A stretch of DNA of 64,000 nucleotides, from positions 11,916,235 through 11,980,234 of the forward strand of contig NC_057828.1 in assembly GCF_910594005.1 (NCBI RefSeq), read 5' to 3'. This document shows, in pieces, positions 45,641 through 58,070 of this stretch. The stretch comes from Cervus elaphus (taxonomy: Eukaryota > Chordata > Mammalia > Artiodactyla > Cervidae). The position numbers and the translations under genes are program-made. The notes under the pieces were generated by a model. It had not been told where the DNA came from, made no database searches, and saw only the letters and a program-made list of their open reading frames with translations. The stretch's first letter is position 1, and each line of letters begins with the position of its first letter.

Positions 45641-45854
45641 TTGAAACACAGGGCTTCCCTTGCGACTCAGCTGATGAAAAGTCTGCTTGCAGTGCAGGAG
45701 ATCTGGGTTCGGTTCCTGGGTTGTAAAGTTCCCCTGGTAAAGGGAACGGCTACCCACTCCAGTATTCTGGTCTGGAGAATTCCATGGACTATACAGTCCA
45801 CCGGGTCGCAAAGAGTCAGACACAACTGAGCAACTTTCACTTTCTTGAAACACA
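45641..45854 (+). mobile_element. Bov-tA SINE, 10-bp target duplication
   Basis: The element fills 45651-45844. The duplication ttgaaacaca is exact at 45641-45650 and 45845-45854. Head and body are complete. Confidence 0.92.
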
Positions 45855-46484
45855 AACTTCCCTTGCTCACAGATATGAAATAGTTTTCTCACTTGCTTTC
45901 AAATCCGTTTATCGGTCCTTTCTCCTCTCCTGTATTTTTAATGCAGGAATCCACAGAGCTTGATTCGGGTCTCTTTCTGCTATGTTTTTAGTATGCCACT
46001 TTTTGGTGATCTCCTCTAGCCTCATGAACATTAAATGTTATCTTTGTGATGAAAACTCCTAAATTTCAGGCACATGAATAGAATACAGTTACCTCAAATT
46101 GGATATGTCCTTCAGACATTCAAGCTTAATAAGGTAGCTTTGCATTCTCCATGTAACCTGCTCTGCATCTGTGTACCCCACATTACCTACATTTTAGTAA
46201 ATGGCACCATCCTCCACTCTGGTACTAAATCACCTAACCTCAGAAGCATCTTTATTCCCATTTCCTTAATCTGCACATCTGTTTCACTAGTAACTCTTAT
46301 CACCTTTCTTTCCAAAATAAAACTTGATTTTATCACATTCTCACCATTTCCAGTGGCACCATTCTGTCATTTCTAGAGAAGGATTGTCTCTACTTTCCCA
46401 GCAGGACTGAGTACTTCCACATGTGATCGTGCATTTCCCTTTTAATGCCAATGTGATAATTCAGATATAGAAATTGGATCTTTA
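45855..46484. other. Unannotated sequence
   Basis: No gene. The 100-codon + frame at 46074-46376 shows no recognisable domain. Confidence 0.45.
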
Positions 46485-46803
46485 GCAGACATAAAGAACA
46501 GACTTTTGGTCACAGGGGGTTGGGATGACTTGAGACAGTAGTATTCAAACATATACATTACCATATGTAAAGTAGATAGCCAGTGGGAATTTGCTATATG
46601 ATGCAGGGAGCCCAAAGCAGAACCCCAAGCTGGTGCTTTGTGACAACCTAGAGGAGTGGAATGGGGAGGGAGGTGGGAGGGAGGTTTAAGAGGAAGGGGA
46701 CATGTATATAGCTGTGGCTGATTCATGATGATGTATGGCAGAAATCATCACAATATTGTAAAGTAACTATCTTCCAGTTAAAAATAAAATTAAAAAGAAA
46801 TTG
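46485..46803 (+). mobile_element. L1 3' end, 5'-truncated
   Basis: Sense L1 3' UTR with its G-rich segment ('ggaatggggagggaggtggg') and terminus ('atcacaatattgtaaagtaa'), then an A-rich tail. Confidence 0.72.
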
Positions 46804-47464
46804 GATCATTAAATTTTCCTGTTTAAACATCCTCATTAACTTCTCATTGCACTTAAAGGAAGATACGTATTCGTTTTGATAGTGATCAAGACACCACCTC
46901 CATGGACACACCTCTTATTCAAATATGTGTGCTGATTCTTTTGCCCTGTTTCCTCAGATCTTCAAGCATCTGTGTCTATGTTATCATTTAGACCTCAATT
47001 CAGACATTATCTGGGCATGATCAGGATTGTCGCAAAAATCTGAGTAAGCATAGCAATGAAAAAGACATAAAATTTGGATGTATATAATTTGACCAGCAAT
47101 AAATTTGTTTTTTGGTCTTAAGGGGAATCTTTAAGTAATTTGTCCTAAAACAATAAGAAAAGCAGAAGAGTCCACAGACATGGGGAAAAATCTTTCTCCA
47201 CTCGGGATCCAGGCACAGTGAACTTCAGGTCCCTCTGTCATAGCCACATTCACACGCATGCCATCATTTTTCTTACAGCTGAATTTATTTGTTAAGTTTT
47301 TGATACTTTAATAGTAAAATTAAGTGTGTAAACACAACTGAATTCAAGTCATGCTTTTCTTTACTCCCCAAATCTACATCCATCTTTTAGATCTGCCATA
47401 GCTCAATCTATTTACCTAGCATAAGGGGCTACTCTAGTTCACATTTTCAGCCTACTATTGAACC
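46804..47464. other. Unannotated sequence
   Basis: No gene or repeat recognised. Confidence 0.5.
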
Positions 47465-48058
47465 TGAAATGCAGCCTCTATACTCCAGCACCTAATTAAA
47501 TCTCAGAGACAGAGTTTTGATTGAAGTTGAAAAATAGCTTTACTGTTTTGCCAAGCTAAGAGGGCTACAGTGGGCTAATGCCCTCAAAACTGTGTGTCCC
47601 GACCTGGAAAGGACAGTGAGGAGCTTTATAGTGAGGGTTCATACAGGGAGTGATCAGCTTGTGGACATTCTTCTGATTAATTGGTGGTGAGAAAAGTGGG
47701 AGTCAGCATCATCAACCTTTTGGTTCTAACCAGTCTCGGGTCTACATGTTTGTGGGTGGCATAAAGTTAACTTCTCCCACCGGGTGGGAGTTTCAGTATC
47801 TGCAAAACAGCTCAGAGATTACTGTTGTATGTATCCTTGGATGGGGAGCCAGGCTGCTGCCCCTAGGCTACACTATTGTTTCTCTTGAGAGTCAGTTTCT
47901 CCTTTGTCTCCATCCCCTCCTTGCCTGATGAGCATCTGCTTGAACCTCTGCTTTGGAACTCAGGAAGGTCATGGAGGCTGAATGAAGCCTATTTCCTGTA
48001 GTCAAGAACTGGAGACACAGAAAGGATTTGTGCCCAGGAGCCCCACAGAGTCCTGCTC
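47465..48058 (-). mobile_element. Solo-LTR-like sequence, antisense
   Basis: On the - strand this has the layout of an ERV1-type LTR. It starts with a GC-balanced U3, then has CTATAAAG (TATA box, complement of 47624-47631). A stretch ending in an AGTAAAGC-like poly(A) signal follows, then a CTCTGTCTCTGAGA segment typical of U5. No internal retroviral sequence adjoins it, so it would be a solo LTR. Edges are approximate and the family was not named. Confidence 0.5.
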
Positions 48059-48181
48059 TATTTCACCATCTTCAGTCATTCACATCAACTTCATTTTCTT
48101 GATGACATTTATCACTATCTGAACATAAGTCATCTGTTCATTTGCTTACTCATTTATCCTCTTTCTCCTTCCCACAAACCT

Positions 48182-49860
48182 TCAGTTCAGTTCAGTCGCT
48201 CAGTCGTGTCCGACTCTTTGCGACCCCATGAATCGCAGCATGCCAGACTTCCCTGTCCATCACCAGCTCCCGGAATTTACTCAAACTCATGCCCATCGAG
48301 TCGGTGATGCCATGCAGCCATCTCATCCTCTGTCATCCCCTTCTCCTCCTGCCCTCAATCTTTCCCAGCATCAGGGTCTTTTCCAATGAGTCAACTCTTT
48401 GCATGAGGTGGCCAAAGTACTGGAATTTCAGCTTCACCATCGGTCCTTCCAATGAACACCCAGGACTGATCTCCTTTAGGATGGACTGGTTGGATCTCCT
48501 TGCAGTCCAAGGGACTCTCAAGAGTCTTCTCCAACACCACAGTTCAAAAGCATCAATTTTTCGGTGCTCACATTTCTTCACAGTCCAACTCTCACATCCT
48601 TACATGACCACTGGAAAAACCATAGCCCTGACCAGACAGACCTTTGTTGGCAAAGTAATGTCTCTGCTTTTTAATATGCTGTCTAGGTTGGTCATAACTT
48701 TCCTTCCAAGGAGTAAGAATCTTTTAATTTCTTGGCTGCAGTCACCATCTGTAGTGATTTTAGAGCCCCAAAAAATAAAGTCTGACACTGTGTCCACTGT
48801 CTTCCCATCTATTTGCCATGAGGTGATGGGACCAGATGCCATGATCTTAGTTTTCTGAATGTTAAGCTTTAAGCCAACTTTTTCACTCTCCTCTTTCACT
48901 TTCATCAAGAGGCTTTTTAGTTCCTCTCCACTCTCTGCCATAAGGGTGGTGTCATCTGCATATCTGAGGTTATTGACATTTCTCCCGGCAATCTTGATTC
49001 CAACTTGTGCTTCTTCCAGCCCAGCGTTTCTCATGATGTACTCTGCATATAAGTTAAATAAGCAGGGTGACAATATACAGCCTTGACATACTCCTTTTCC
49101 TATTTGGAACCAGTCTGTTGTTCCATGTCCAGTTCTAACTTTTGCTTCCTGACCTGCATACAGGTTTCTCAAGAGGCAGGTCAGGTGGTCTGGTATTCCC
49201 ATCTCCTTCAGAATTTTCCAGTTAATTGTGATCCACGCAGTTGAAGGCTTTGGCATAGTCAATAAAGCAGAAACAGATGTTTTTCTGGAACTCTCTTGCT
49301 TTTTTGATGATCCAGCGGATCTTGGCTGTTTGATCTCTGGTTCCTCTGCCTTTTCTAAAACCATCTTGAACATCTGGAAGTTCATGGTTCATGTATTGCT
49401 GAAGCCTGGCTTGGAGAATTTTGAGCATTACTTTACTAGCGTGTGAGATGACTACAATTGTGTGGTAGTTTGAGCATTCTTTGGGATTGAGTTTCTTAGG
49501 GATTGGAATGAAAACGGACCTTTTCCAGTCCTGTGGCCACTGCTGAGTTTTCCAAATTTGCTGGCATATTGAGTGTAGCACTTTCACAGCATCATCTTTC
49601 AGGATTTGAAATAGCTCAACTGGAATTCCATCACATCCACTAGCTTTGTTCGTAGTGATGCTTTCTAAGGCCCACTTGACTTCACATTTCAGGATGTCTG
49701 GCTCTAGGTGAATGATCACACCATTGTGATTATTTGGGTCGTGAAGACCTTTTTTGTACAGTTCTTCTGTGTATTCTTGTCACCTCTTCTTAATATCTTC
49801 TGCTTCTGTTAGGTTCCTACCATTTCTATCCTTTATGGAACCCATCTTTGCCTGAAATTT
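48182..49860 (-). mobile_element. BovB LINE, 5'-truncated
   Basis: The 3' tail is at the left ('ttcagttcagttcagtcgct'). It extends through the full reverse transcriptase into the linker and ends near 49860. CpG sites are well kept (tcagtcgtgtccgactc), so this is one of the younger BovB copies here. Confidence 0.92.
48600..49719 (-). pseudogene. BovB ORF2, reverse transcriptase, one frameshift
   Basis: Two overlapping frames: 49222-49719 (fingers) and 48600-49385 (261 codons, palm to thumb). The second contains the palm motif GCILSPCLFNLYAEY and the catalytic box RYADDTTLMAES with all Asp residues. A small deletion near 49221-49226 shifts the frame. Otherwise this is the best-preserved BovB reverse transcriptase in the window. 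There is no endonuclease. Confidence 0.88.
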
Positions 49861-49917
49861 TAAAACAGAAATACTTATCTCTAGTTCCTTTTTTATTTCT
49901 ACTTTATAGATTACAGG

Positions 49918-50452
49918 GATGTTGTTGCTCAGTCACTAAGTCATGTCTGACTCTGACCCCATGAAGTGCAGCACTCCAGGCTTCCTTGTCTTTTTCTATC
50001 TCCTGGAATTTGCTCAAACTCATGTCCATTGAGTCGGTGATACCCTCTAACCATTTCACCCTCTGTCATCTGCTTCTCCTCCTACCTTCAATCTTTCCCA
50101 GCATCAGCGTCTTTCCTAATGAGTCAGCTCTTCACTTCAGGTGGCCAAAGTATTGGAGCTTCATCAACATCAGTCCTTCCAAAGAATATCCAAGACTAAT
50201 TTCCTTCAGGGTTGACTGGTTTGATCTCCTTGATGTTCAAAGGACTCTGAAGAGAGTCCTGTCTAACACCGCAGTTCAAAAGCATAAATTCATTGGCATC
50301 CAGCTTTGTTGATGGTCCAACTTTCACATCCATGCATGACTATTAGAAGCACCATAGCTTTGACTGTAGGGACCTTTGTCAGCAAAGTGATGTCTCTGCT
50401 TTTTAGTACACCATCTAGCTTTGTCATAGCTTTTCTTCCAAAGAGTAAGCAT
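49918..50452 (-). mobile_element. BovB 3' end, antisense
   Basis: About 530 bp of BovB 3' region lying only about 60 bp after the end of the previous BovB, in the same orientation. It is more diverged than its neighbour and so is a separate, older insertion. Confidence 0.87.
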
Positions 50453-51989
50453 CTATAGCTAAATCATTTTTCCTATAGAAGGTTTTCCATTAATTACTAT
50501 TCTTGGTTAATATACCAAAACATGAAATAGTTCAGTTAAGTTCAGTAGCTCAATGAAATAGTTAATACTGTATAATTATCCATGCACCTTCCTTGCATTT
50601 TTTCTAGCACATTTACAGTTTTTTTATCTGCATTTATTATACTGATTAACATGTATGTAGCAAAATAAGTCTCTTTGGATGAATAAATTTAATACCAGTT
50701 ATTATAATTTGGAACTATAATTTGATCATAAAATTATCATTTATGCAGGGGGATATATTCGGGCAATGTACACTTAAAGCAAAGTAATAATAAGAAATTG
50801 AGGAAATAAATAAATAAAATATGTGTCATTTGCATGGAACATGTATTATTTGCACAGAATAATACTTATCATTGGGGTAACCAGAAACAAAAGTAGAACA
50901 TTTCTGATTATATTTCAAAAATCAAACACATAGCTATATTTTAATCAGTTAATAAAATGTAGAAACATTTCAAAAAACATTAGAGATCTTTAATCAAGTC
51001 ACATAAATTTCTATTTGTGACAAGTGCCTTAGAGAAAGAAAGCAACAAATCTGAAGCATGATTATCAAACACCTTGAAGTTCAATGTTATTCATTTTTTT
51101 TTGAGACGCTAAATGGTCTTACGGCAACACATCTGGTAAGTGACAGACTGTGACCTCAGGCTCATCTTCTTGCTTTCCTGCTGCTTCTCATACAAGGCCT
51201 ATGGCATTACTCATTGACCAGGAATTTTTTCATTTCAGTATTGTATCCGGAGTTATGTGATAATGACTGCTTGGAGTTAACATTTAACTAGAACTTTTAT
51301 CTTTCTAATGTGAAACCTGATCTTTCTTTTTTAGGAAATTTACTGTCTCTGTTCCTATTTTGCTGCTTTTTTTCTTCAGTGGTATTTAGAATTTATTTCA
51401 GATCCATAGAAGATGTTTTACAAGACAGTTTGCTAAGATGGAATGTGCTGTATTAGCAGGCATGATAGCACAGAAACTATTTTTTTTAATTTTTAAATAA
51501 ATTACTATATCCTGATCAGTTATCCACCAGTAGTTTTGGTTTTCTAGAAACTTATAGTTTTATAAGAATAATAGCTTACAACTTAGAATGAAATTCGAAA
51601 CAACATTGTGGGATAGATTAATGGCTACAGTCAGTCAGTTATTCACTGGGAAACCATTTTTGTTATCTATTTGAGCTCTTCTATATCCTTCCCAAAATAT
51701 AAAATATGATTATGTTATACAAGATGCATATAGGGCTAGCTACCCAGTGGTGTTTCACAAATAATATGATGTTTTACACTTCTTGTTCACTTTTATTGAA
51801 CACAGTAACTTCTAATGAACTATACACAAAATGTAAAACTGTGATCAGTTTCATGTTCCAGGACACAAAACAATTTAAGAAGCTAGAAAAATTTGTTCTT
51901 AAAAAATTGTACTTCATAAAATTACTCTTCGAAACAGGATACATTCTTAAAACTGTCTACCTCAGCAGCATTTTTAATTATAAAATATA
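50453..51989. other. Unannotated AT-rich sequence
   Basis: No gene. A tiny BovB-tail remnant lies at about 50530-50557. The 96-codon + frame at 51706-51996 shows no domain. Confidence 0.45.
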
Positions 51990-53450
51990 TAATTGAAATT
52001 TAATTTACATACAGAAGAAATGCATGAATCACCTGTTTACAGTTAAGTAAACTTTCAGACGATGACCACAACCATGTAAGTACTGCCAGGTCAAGAAATA
52101 GAATATTTCCAGAAACTTAGAAGCAATTCTCATGCCCCCTTCAAAGTACGAGCTTGTAATTTATTTCTAAAAGAAATGGTAGCCCAGACCTTTAACCCAC
52201 CATAATACATCTGTTTTTGAAATTTATATAAATCAAAAGATAAAATATGCTTTCTCTTGTGCCTGTTTTTTCTCATTTAATTTTTGAAGTCTATTTTTGT
52301 TCTTTTGCATGACTGTAATATTTTATTAATAATCCCATTCATTTATTCAGTTAGTATTGATGGCCATTTGTTTGCTACTTTGGGATATTAAACATACTAT
52401 CAAGTAATAGTAATACAAATAATATGTAAATAATATAAAATGAATATATATATGATGCAATAATACATAGTCTGTTGTTTTTCATGTGTGCACTTCTGTT
52501 TTGCATAAATCTAAGAGTGAATTGTTGGATCACAAAAGTGTATATTTAAATTGGATAATTTTCTGGTCTTCTAAAGTTTTTTTTTTTTAATGTGCACTCT
52601 CAGTACCCATGCACAAAGATTCTGATCATTCCAGCTCTCAGGGATATCTTACACTATTCTCTTTAATATAACCTTTCTAGTGAACTTATCTGAGCAGCTC
52701 ACCATGGTATTAGTTTGCATTTCCCAGATGACCGACTTCCCAGATGGCACCAATTATAAAGAACCCGCCTGCCAATTCAGGAGACAAAAGAGACTCGGGT
52801 TCAATCCCTGGGTTGAGAAGATCTTCTGAAAGAGGTCATGGCAACCCACTCCAGTATTCTTGCCTGGAGAATCCCATGGACAGAGGAGCCTGGCAAGCTA
52901 CAGTCCATAGGATTGCAAACAGTTGGGCACAACTGAAGTGACTTAGCATGCAATGACAGACTAATGAAGTTTAGCATCTTCATGTATTTGTTAGACATTT
53001 TAATAGCTTGCTAAAGAAATCTCTATTTGATAGTCATATTCTTTCTCTTCTATCAAGGCATCTGTCTTTTCTTTATTGTTTTAGAATAGTTCTTTATATG
53101 GTCCAAATAGAAGTCTTTTGTCAGATAAGCTTGCTACAAATCTCTTGTTCCATTTTCTTGCTTGCATTTTCAGTCTTTGATTTTTAAAAAATATTTTTTG
53201 GTAAATGTGCATTCTTAGCTTTAAAATAGTAATCAGTTATTTCTTTACTGTTAATTTGTTTCCTTTTAAAGAAATTTTTTTCTATCCCAAGGTCATGAAA
53301 ATGTTTCCTTACATTGTCTTATGGGAGGATTATGATTAAACTTGTACATTTTGATCTGTATTCCTCTGGGATTGATTTTCATATATGGTGTGAGATAAAG
53401 GTTATGTGCATATGCCCATATGTTTATCCAAAATGTTAACTTTAATGTTA
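51990..53450 (-). mobile_element. Ancient L1 (L1M-like), antisense, interrupted by a SINE
   Basis: Segments such as 'aagtactgccaggtcaagaa' and 'agtttgcatttcccagatga', and the part resuming at 52960 ('actaatgaagtttagcatct'), match the antisense of old mammalian L1s. The Bov-tA at 52731-52955 splits it. Boundaries and subfamily are uncertain. Confidence 0.42.
52731..52960 (+). mobile_element. Bov-tA SINE in an old L1
   Basis: Head 'cttcccagatggcaccaatt', then the Bov-A body ending 'gaagtgacttagcatgca'. A short imperfect duplication (atgac) borders it. Confidence 0.9.
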
Positions 53451-54201
53451 ATCCAGAATTTAAATCATTTCTTCACCATATTTGTGAATATTAATTAATA
53501 ATATGAAATACTGATGATGATTCAAAAACTGAACTAACCCATATATTTCTTGGCTGGTTTAGATTTATGGAATATATATCAAATGTCTCTTAAAAGTTTG
53601 ACTCTTTGACTCATTTCTACCCTAAGAAAAAACTTTAAAATGATTTTGTTCACATTATGATTAAAGAGCTTGATACTTCGTGGCTTTTCCTCAATTGAGG
53701 CATTATATATGATGATGAATTGCTGGTTATGCTGAAAAACCATATTTGCAAATATATTTACTAATGTGAAAATTAAATCTAAAGTAATAAAAACAAAAAA
53801 AAAACATTGAAACATCACAAATATAGTGCAAGATAATTGTGAGTCATGATTACTCTAGAAAATACTCCTAAGTTATTTAAAGTGATTCTACCCAACATGA
53901 TAAACATATACTTAGTAAATAATATTCAGTGATTTATTTAATAAGAAATATAAGTTAACATTCTAATAGGCATTTTTCTTACTGAAGAACTTTGAGTATA
54001 TTCACTTTGACAATATTTCTCCCTAAGTAATAGAAAAATACAAACTTAAATATGCATGTGAGAAACATCCCATTTGACAAATGATAGAGCTTAGACTCAT
54101 AATTTTGGTTAGATTTTATATGAATAGTTCTCATTTACTTTCATGTTCACAGAAATGAACCTAGGTGTTCTTGAAAATACTGCATGCTTTCTTCCTTGTC
54201 C
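53451..54201. other. Unannotated AT-rich sequence
   Basis: No gene or repeat recognised. Confidence 0.5.
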
Positions 54202-54498
54202 CTTAATGTGTGTGCTGCTGCTGCTAAGTCGCTTCAGTCGTGTCCGACTCTGTGCAACCCCATAGACGGCAGCCCACCAGACTCCCCCATCCCTGGGAAT
54301 TCTCCAGGCCAGAACACTGGAGTGGGTTGCCATTCCCTTCTCCAATGCATGAAAGGGAAAAGTGAAAGTGAAGTCGTTCAGTCCTGTCCGACTCGTAGCG
54401 ACTCCATGGACTGCAGCCTACCAGGCTCCTCTGTCCATGGGATTTTCCAGGCAAGAGTACTGGAGTGGACGTGCCATTGCCTTTTCCACTTAATGTGT
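54202..54498 (-). mobile_element. Bov-A2 SINE (dimer), antisense, 10-bp target duplication
   Basis: Two Bov-A units joined by the 'gggaaaagtgaaagtgaag' linker. The duplication cttaatgtgt is exact at 54202-54211 and 54489-54498. CpG sites are largely intact, so it is young. Confidence 0.93.
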
Positions 54499-54536
54499 TT
54501 AATGCCTAGGAAATACATTGTGATTGAAAGTAAAAA

Positions 54537-54738
54537 TGCTAGTTGCTCAGTCGTGTCAAAAGCTATATGGCCCCATGGATTGTAGACTGCCAAACTCTTC
54601 TGTCCATGGGATTTCCTAGGCAAGAATATTTGAGTTGGTGGTCATTTCCTACTCCAGGCGATCTTTCAGACCCAGGGATGGAACCCAGGTCTCCTGCAAT
54701 GCAGGCAGATTCTTTATCACTGAGCCACCAGGGAAGTC
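54537..54738 (-). mobile_element. Bov-tA SINE, antisense
   Basis: Tail 'tagttgctcagtcgtgtc' to tRNA-like head 'tcactgagccaccagggaag'. Third Bov element in the same orientation within 550 bp. Confidence 0.87.
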
Positions 54739-54777
54739 ACACTGTGAATATCACTTGTATTTTTGAAACAGACTTTT

Positions 54778-55080
54778 AGTTCAGTTCAGTTCAGTTCAGT
54801 TGCTCAGTCGCGTCCGACTCTTTGCGATCCCATGAATCACAGCATGCCAGGCCTCCCTGTACATCACAAACTCCCAGAGTTTACTCAAACTCATGCCCAT
54901 TGAGTCGGTGATGCCATCCAGCCATCTCATCCTCTGTCGTCCCTTTCTCCTCCTGCTCCCAACCCCTCCCAGCATCAGGGTCTTTTCCAATGAGTCAACT
55001 CTTTGCATGAGGTGGCCAAAGTATTGGAGTTTCAGCTTCAGCATCAGTCCTTCCAATGAACACCCAGGACTTATCTCTGT
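54778..55080 (-). mobile_element. BovB 3' end, antisense
   Basis: Starts with four AGTTC-type tail repeats and ends abruptly at 'cacccaggacttatctctg'. About 300 bp remain. Confidence 0.9.
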
Positions 55081-55402
55081 ATTTTGTTTCATATACCATA
55101 TATGTTATAAAATATAAAGCAGTATACAGGAAGAAAATGCTGTGTTTAAAACCGTTTCAAATAAACTTTTTATTTTAGAATAGTTTTACATAAAAATTGT
55201 AAAAATATTATAGAGTTCCTATAGAACCCAGGTCCAGTTTTTTCATTAATGTCTCACATTAATATGATATATTTATCACAGTCAGTGAGCCAATATGCTA
55301 TAGGGTTATTAATTAAAACCTGTGCTTTCTTCAGATTTCCTTAATATTTCTCTGATGTCATTTTTATGATGCAAAATCTCAACCAAGATACCACATTGCA
55401 TT
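55081..55402. other. Unannotated AT-rich sequence
   Basis: No gene or repeat recognised in this gap between two BovB insertions. Confidence 0.5.
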
Positions 55403-56020
55403 TCAGTTCAGTTCAGTTGTTCCGTCTTGTCCGTCTCTTGCGACCCCATGAACTGCAACATGCCAGGTTTCCTTGTCCATCACTTAATCCTGGAGCTTTC
55501 TCAAACTCATGTTCATTGAGTTGGTGATGCCATCCAACCATCTCATCCTCTGTCATCCCCTTCTCCTGCCTTCAGTCTAGCCCAGCATTGGGGACTTTTC
55601 CACAAGAGTCACTTCTTTGCATCAGGTGGGCAAAGTATTCAAGCTTCAGCTTCAGCATCAGTCCTTCCAGTGAATATTCAGGACTGATTTCCTTTAGGAT
55701 GGACTGGTCTGATCTCCTTGCAGTCCACGGGATTCTCAGGAGTCTGCCTCAATACCATGGTTCAAGAGCATCAATTCTTTGGCACCCAGCATTATTTATG
55801 GACCAACTCTCACATCCATACATGACTATAGAAAAACCATAGCTTTGACAGGACAAACCTTCAGCAAAGTAACGTCTTTGCTTTTTGATATCCTGTCTAG
55901 GTTTTTCATAGCTTTTCTTCCAGGGAGCAAACAGCTTTTAACTTCATGGCTACAGTCACCAACTGCAGTGATTTTGGAACCCAAGAAAATAAAGTCTCAT
56001 TGCTTCCATTATTTCCCCAT

Positions 56021-56371
56021 CTATTTGCCATGAAGTGATGGGACCAGATGCCATGATTTTTGTTTTTGAATGTTGAGTTTAAAGCCAGTTTTTACACTCT
56101 CCTCTTTCACTTTCATTAAAAGGCTCATCAGTTCGTCTTCATTTTCTGCCATAAAGGTGGTGTCATCTGCACATCTGAGGTTATTGATGTTTTTCCCTGC
56201 AGTCTTGATTCCAGTGTGTGCTTCATCCAACCCTGCATTTAGCATGATGTACTCTGCATATAAGTTAAATAAGCAAAGTGATAATATACAGCCTTGACAT
56301 ACTCCTTTCCCAATATGGAACCAGCTTGCTGTTCCATGTCTGGTTTTAATGTTGCTGAAGATCACCTGCAT
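56021..56371 (-). pseudogene. BovB ORF2, reverse transcriptase palm fragment
   Basis: This 116-codon frame includes the catalytic segment, reading RCADDTTFMAEN. Tyr of the YADD box is replaced by Cys while both Asp residues remain. Further fingers sequence lies in other frames up to about 56860. Inactive because of frameshifts. Confidence 0.82.
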
Positions 56372-57752
56372 ACAGATTTCTCAGGAGGCAAGTAAGGCAA
56401 TCTGGCATTCCTATCTCTTTAAGAATTTTCCACAGTTTGTTGTGATTCACATAGTCAAAGGCTTTAGAATAGTTGATAAAGCAGAAGTAGATGTTTTTCT
56501 GGAACTTGCTTTCTTTTTCTATGATCCAGTGGATGTTGGCTATTTGCTCTCTGGTTGCTCTTCCTTTTCTAAATCCAACTTGAACATCAGGATGTTCTCA
56601 GTTCACATACTGTTGAAGCCTCACTTGGAGAATTTTGAGCATTATGTTGCTAGCCTGTGAAATGAGTACAATTTTGCAGTAGTTTGAAGATTCTTTGGCA
56701 TTGCCTTTATTTGGGACTGGGATGAAAACTGAACTTTTCCAGTCCTGTGGCCACTGATGGGTTCTCCAAATTTTCTGTGATGTTGTGTGCAGCATTTTAA
56801 CAGCATCATCTTTTGGGATTTGAAATAGCTCATCTGGAATTCCATCACCTCCACTAGCTTTGTTTGTGTTGATTCTTCCTAAGACCCACTTCCTAAGGCC
56901 CAGATATCACATTCCAGGATATCTGGCACTAGGTGAGTGTCATTAAGATCTTTCTGTATAGTTCTTCTGTGTATTCTTGCCACCTCTTCTTAATATTTTC
57001 TGTTTCTATTAGGTTCGTGCAGTTCCGTTGTGCCCTCTTTGCATGAACTGTTCCCTTGGTATCTCAAATTTTCTTGAAGACATCTCTAGTCTTTCCCGTT
57101 CTATTATTATCCTTTATTTCTTTACATTGATCACTTAGGAAGATTGTCTTATCTCTACTTGATATTCTTTGGAACTCTGCATTCTAAAGGTTTTATCTTT
57201 CATTTTCTCCTTTGCCTTTGGCTTCTTATCTCAATTATTTGTAAGGGCTGCCAAGGCAACCATTTTGCCATTTGACATTTCTCTTTCTTGGGGATGGTTT
57301 TGGTCACTGTCTTCTCTGCAATGTTATGAATCTCTGTCCATAGTTCTTCACTCTGTCAGATCTAATCCCTTGAATCTATTTGTCACTTCCACTGTATAAT
57401 TATGAGGGATTTGATTTAGGTCATAGCTGAATGATCTAGTAGATTTCCCTACTTCATTTAAGTCTGAATTTTGCAATCAGGAGTTCCTGATCTGAGCCAC
57501 AGTCAGTTCCTGGTCTTTTTTTTTTCCTGGCTGTATAGAGCTTCTCCTTCTTTGGCTGCATAGAACATAATCAATCTGACTTCGATATTTACCATCTGGT
57601 GATGTCCATATGTAGAGTCGTCTCTTGTGTTGTTGGAAGAGGGTGTTTGCTATGACCAGTGTGTTCAGTTGGCAAAGTTCTGTTAGCCTTTGCCCTGCTT
57701 CATTTTGTATTCTGATGCCAAACTTGCCCGTTACTCCAGCTTTCTCTTGACT

Positions 57753-58070
57753 TCATACTTTTGCATTCCAGGCCCCTATGATGAAATTAACATCTTTTTT
57801 TGGTGTTAGTTCTAGAAGGTCTTGTGGGTGTTCATAAAACTGTTCAACCTCAGCTTGTTTGTCATTAGTAGTTGAGGCATAGACTTGGGTTACTGTGATG
57901 TTGAATGGTTTGCCTTGGAAATGAACAGAGATCATTATGTTGTTTTTGAGATTGAACCCAAGTACTACATATTGGACTCTTTTGTTGACTATGACGGCTA
58001 CTCCATTTCTTCTAAGGGTTTCTTGCCCACCGTAGTAGTTATAATGGTCATCTGAATTAAACTCACCCAT
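57753..58070 (-). pseudogene. BovB ORF2, AP-endonuclease fragment
   Basis: This 105-codon frame covers the middle and C-terminal part of the endonuclease, including ITVTQVYAST and the end motif that reads IIGAWNAKV. The catalytic Asp (GDWN in an active enzyme) is Ala here. The N-terminal motif is upstream in a different frame. The nickase activity is lost. Confidence 0.8.

Noticed and set aside
51706..51996. 96-codon + strand frame
   Set aside because: AT-rich composition with no domain, and it ends in probable old L1 sequence.
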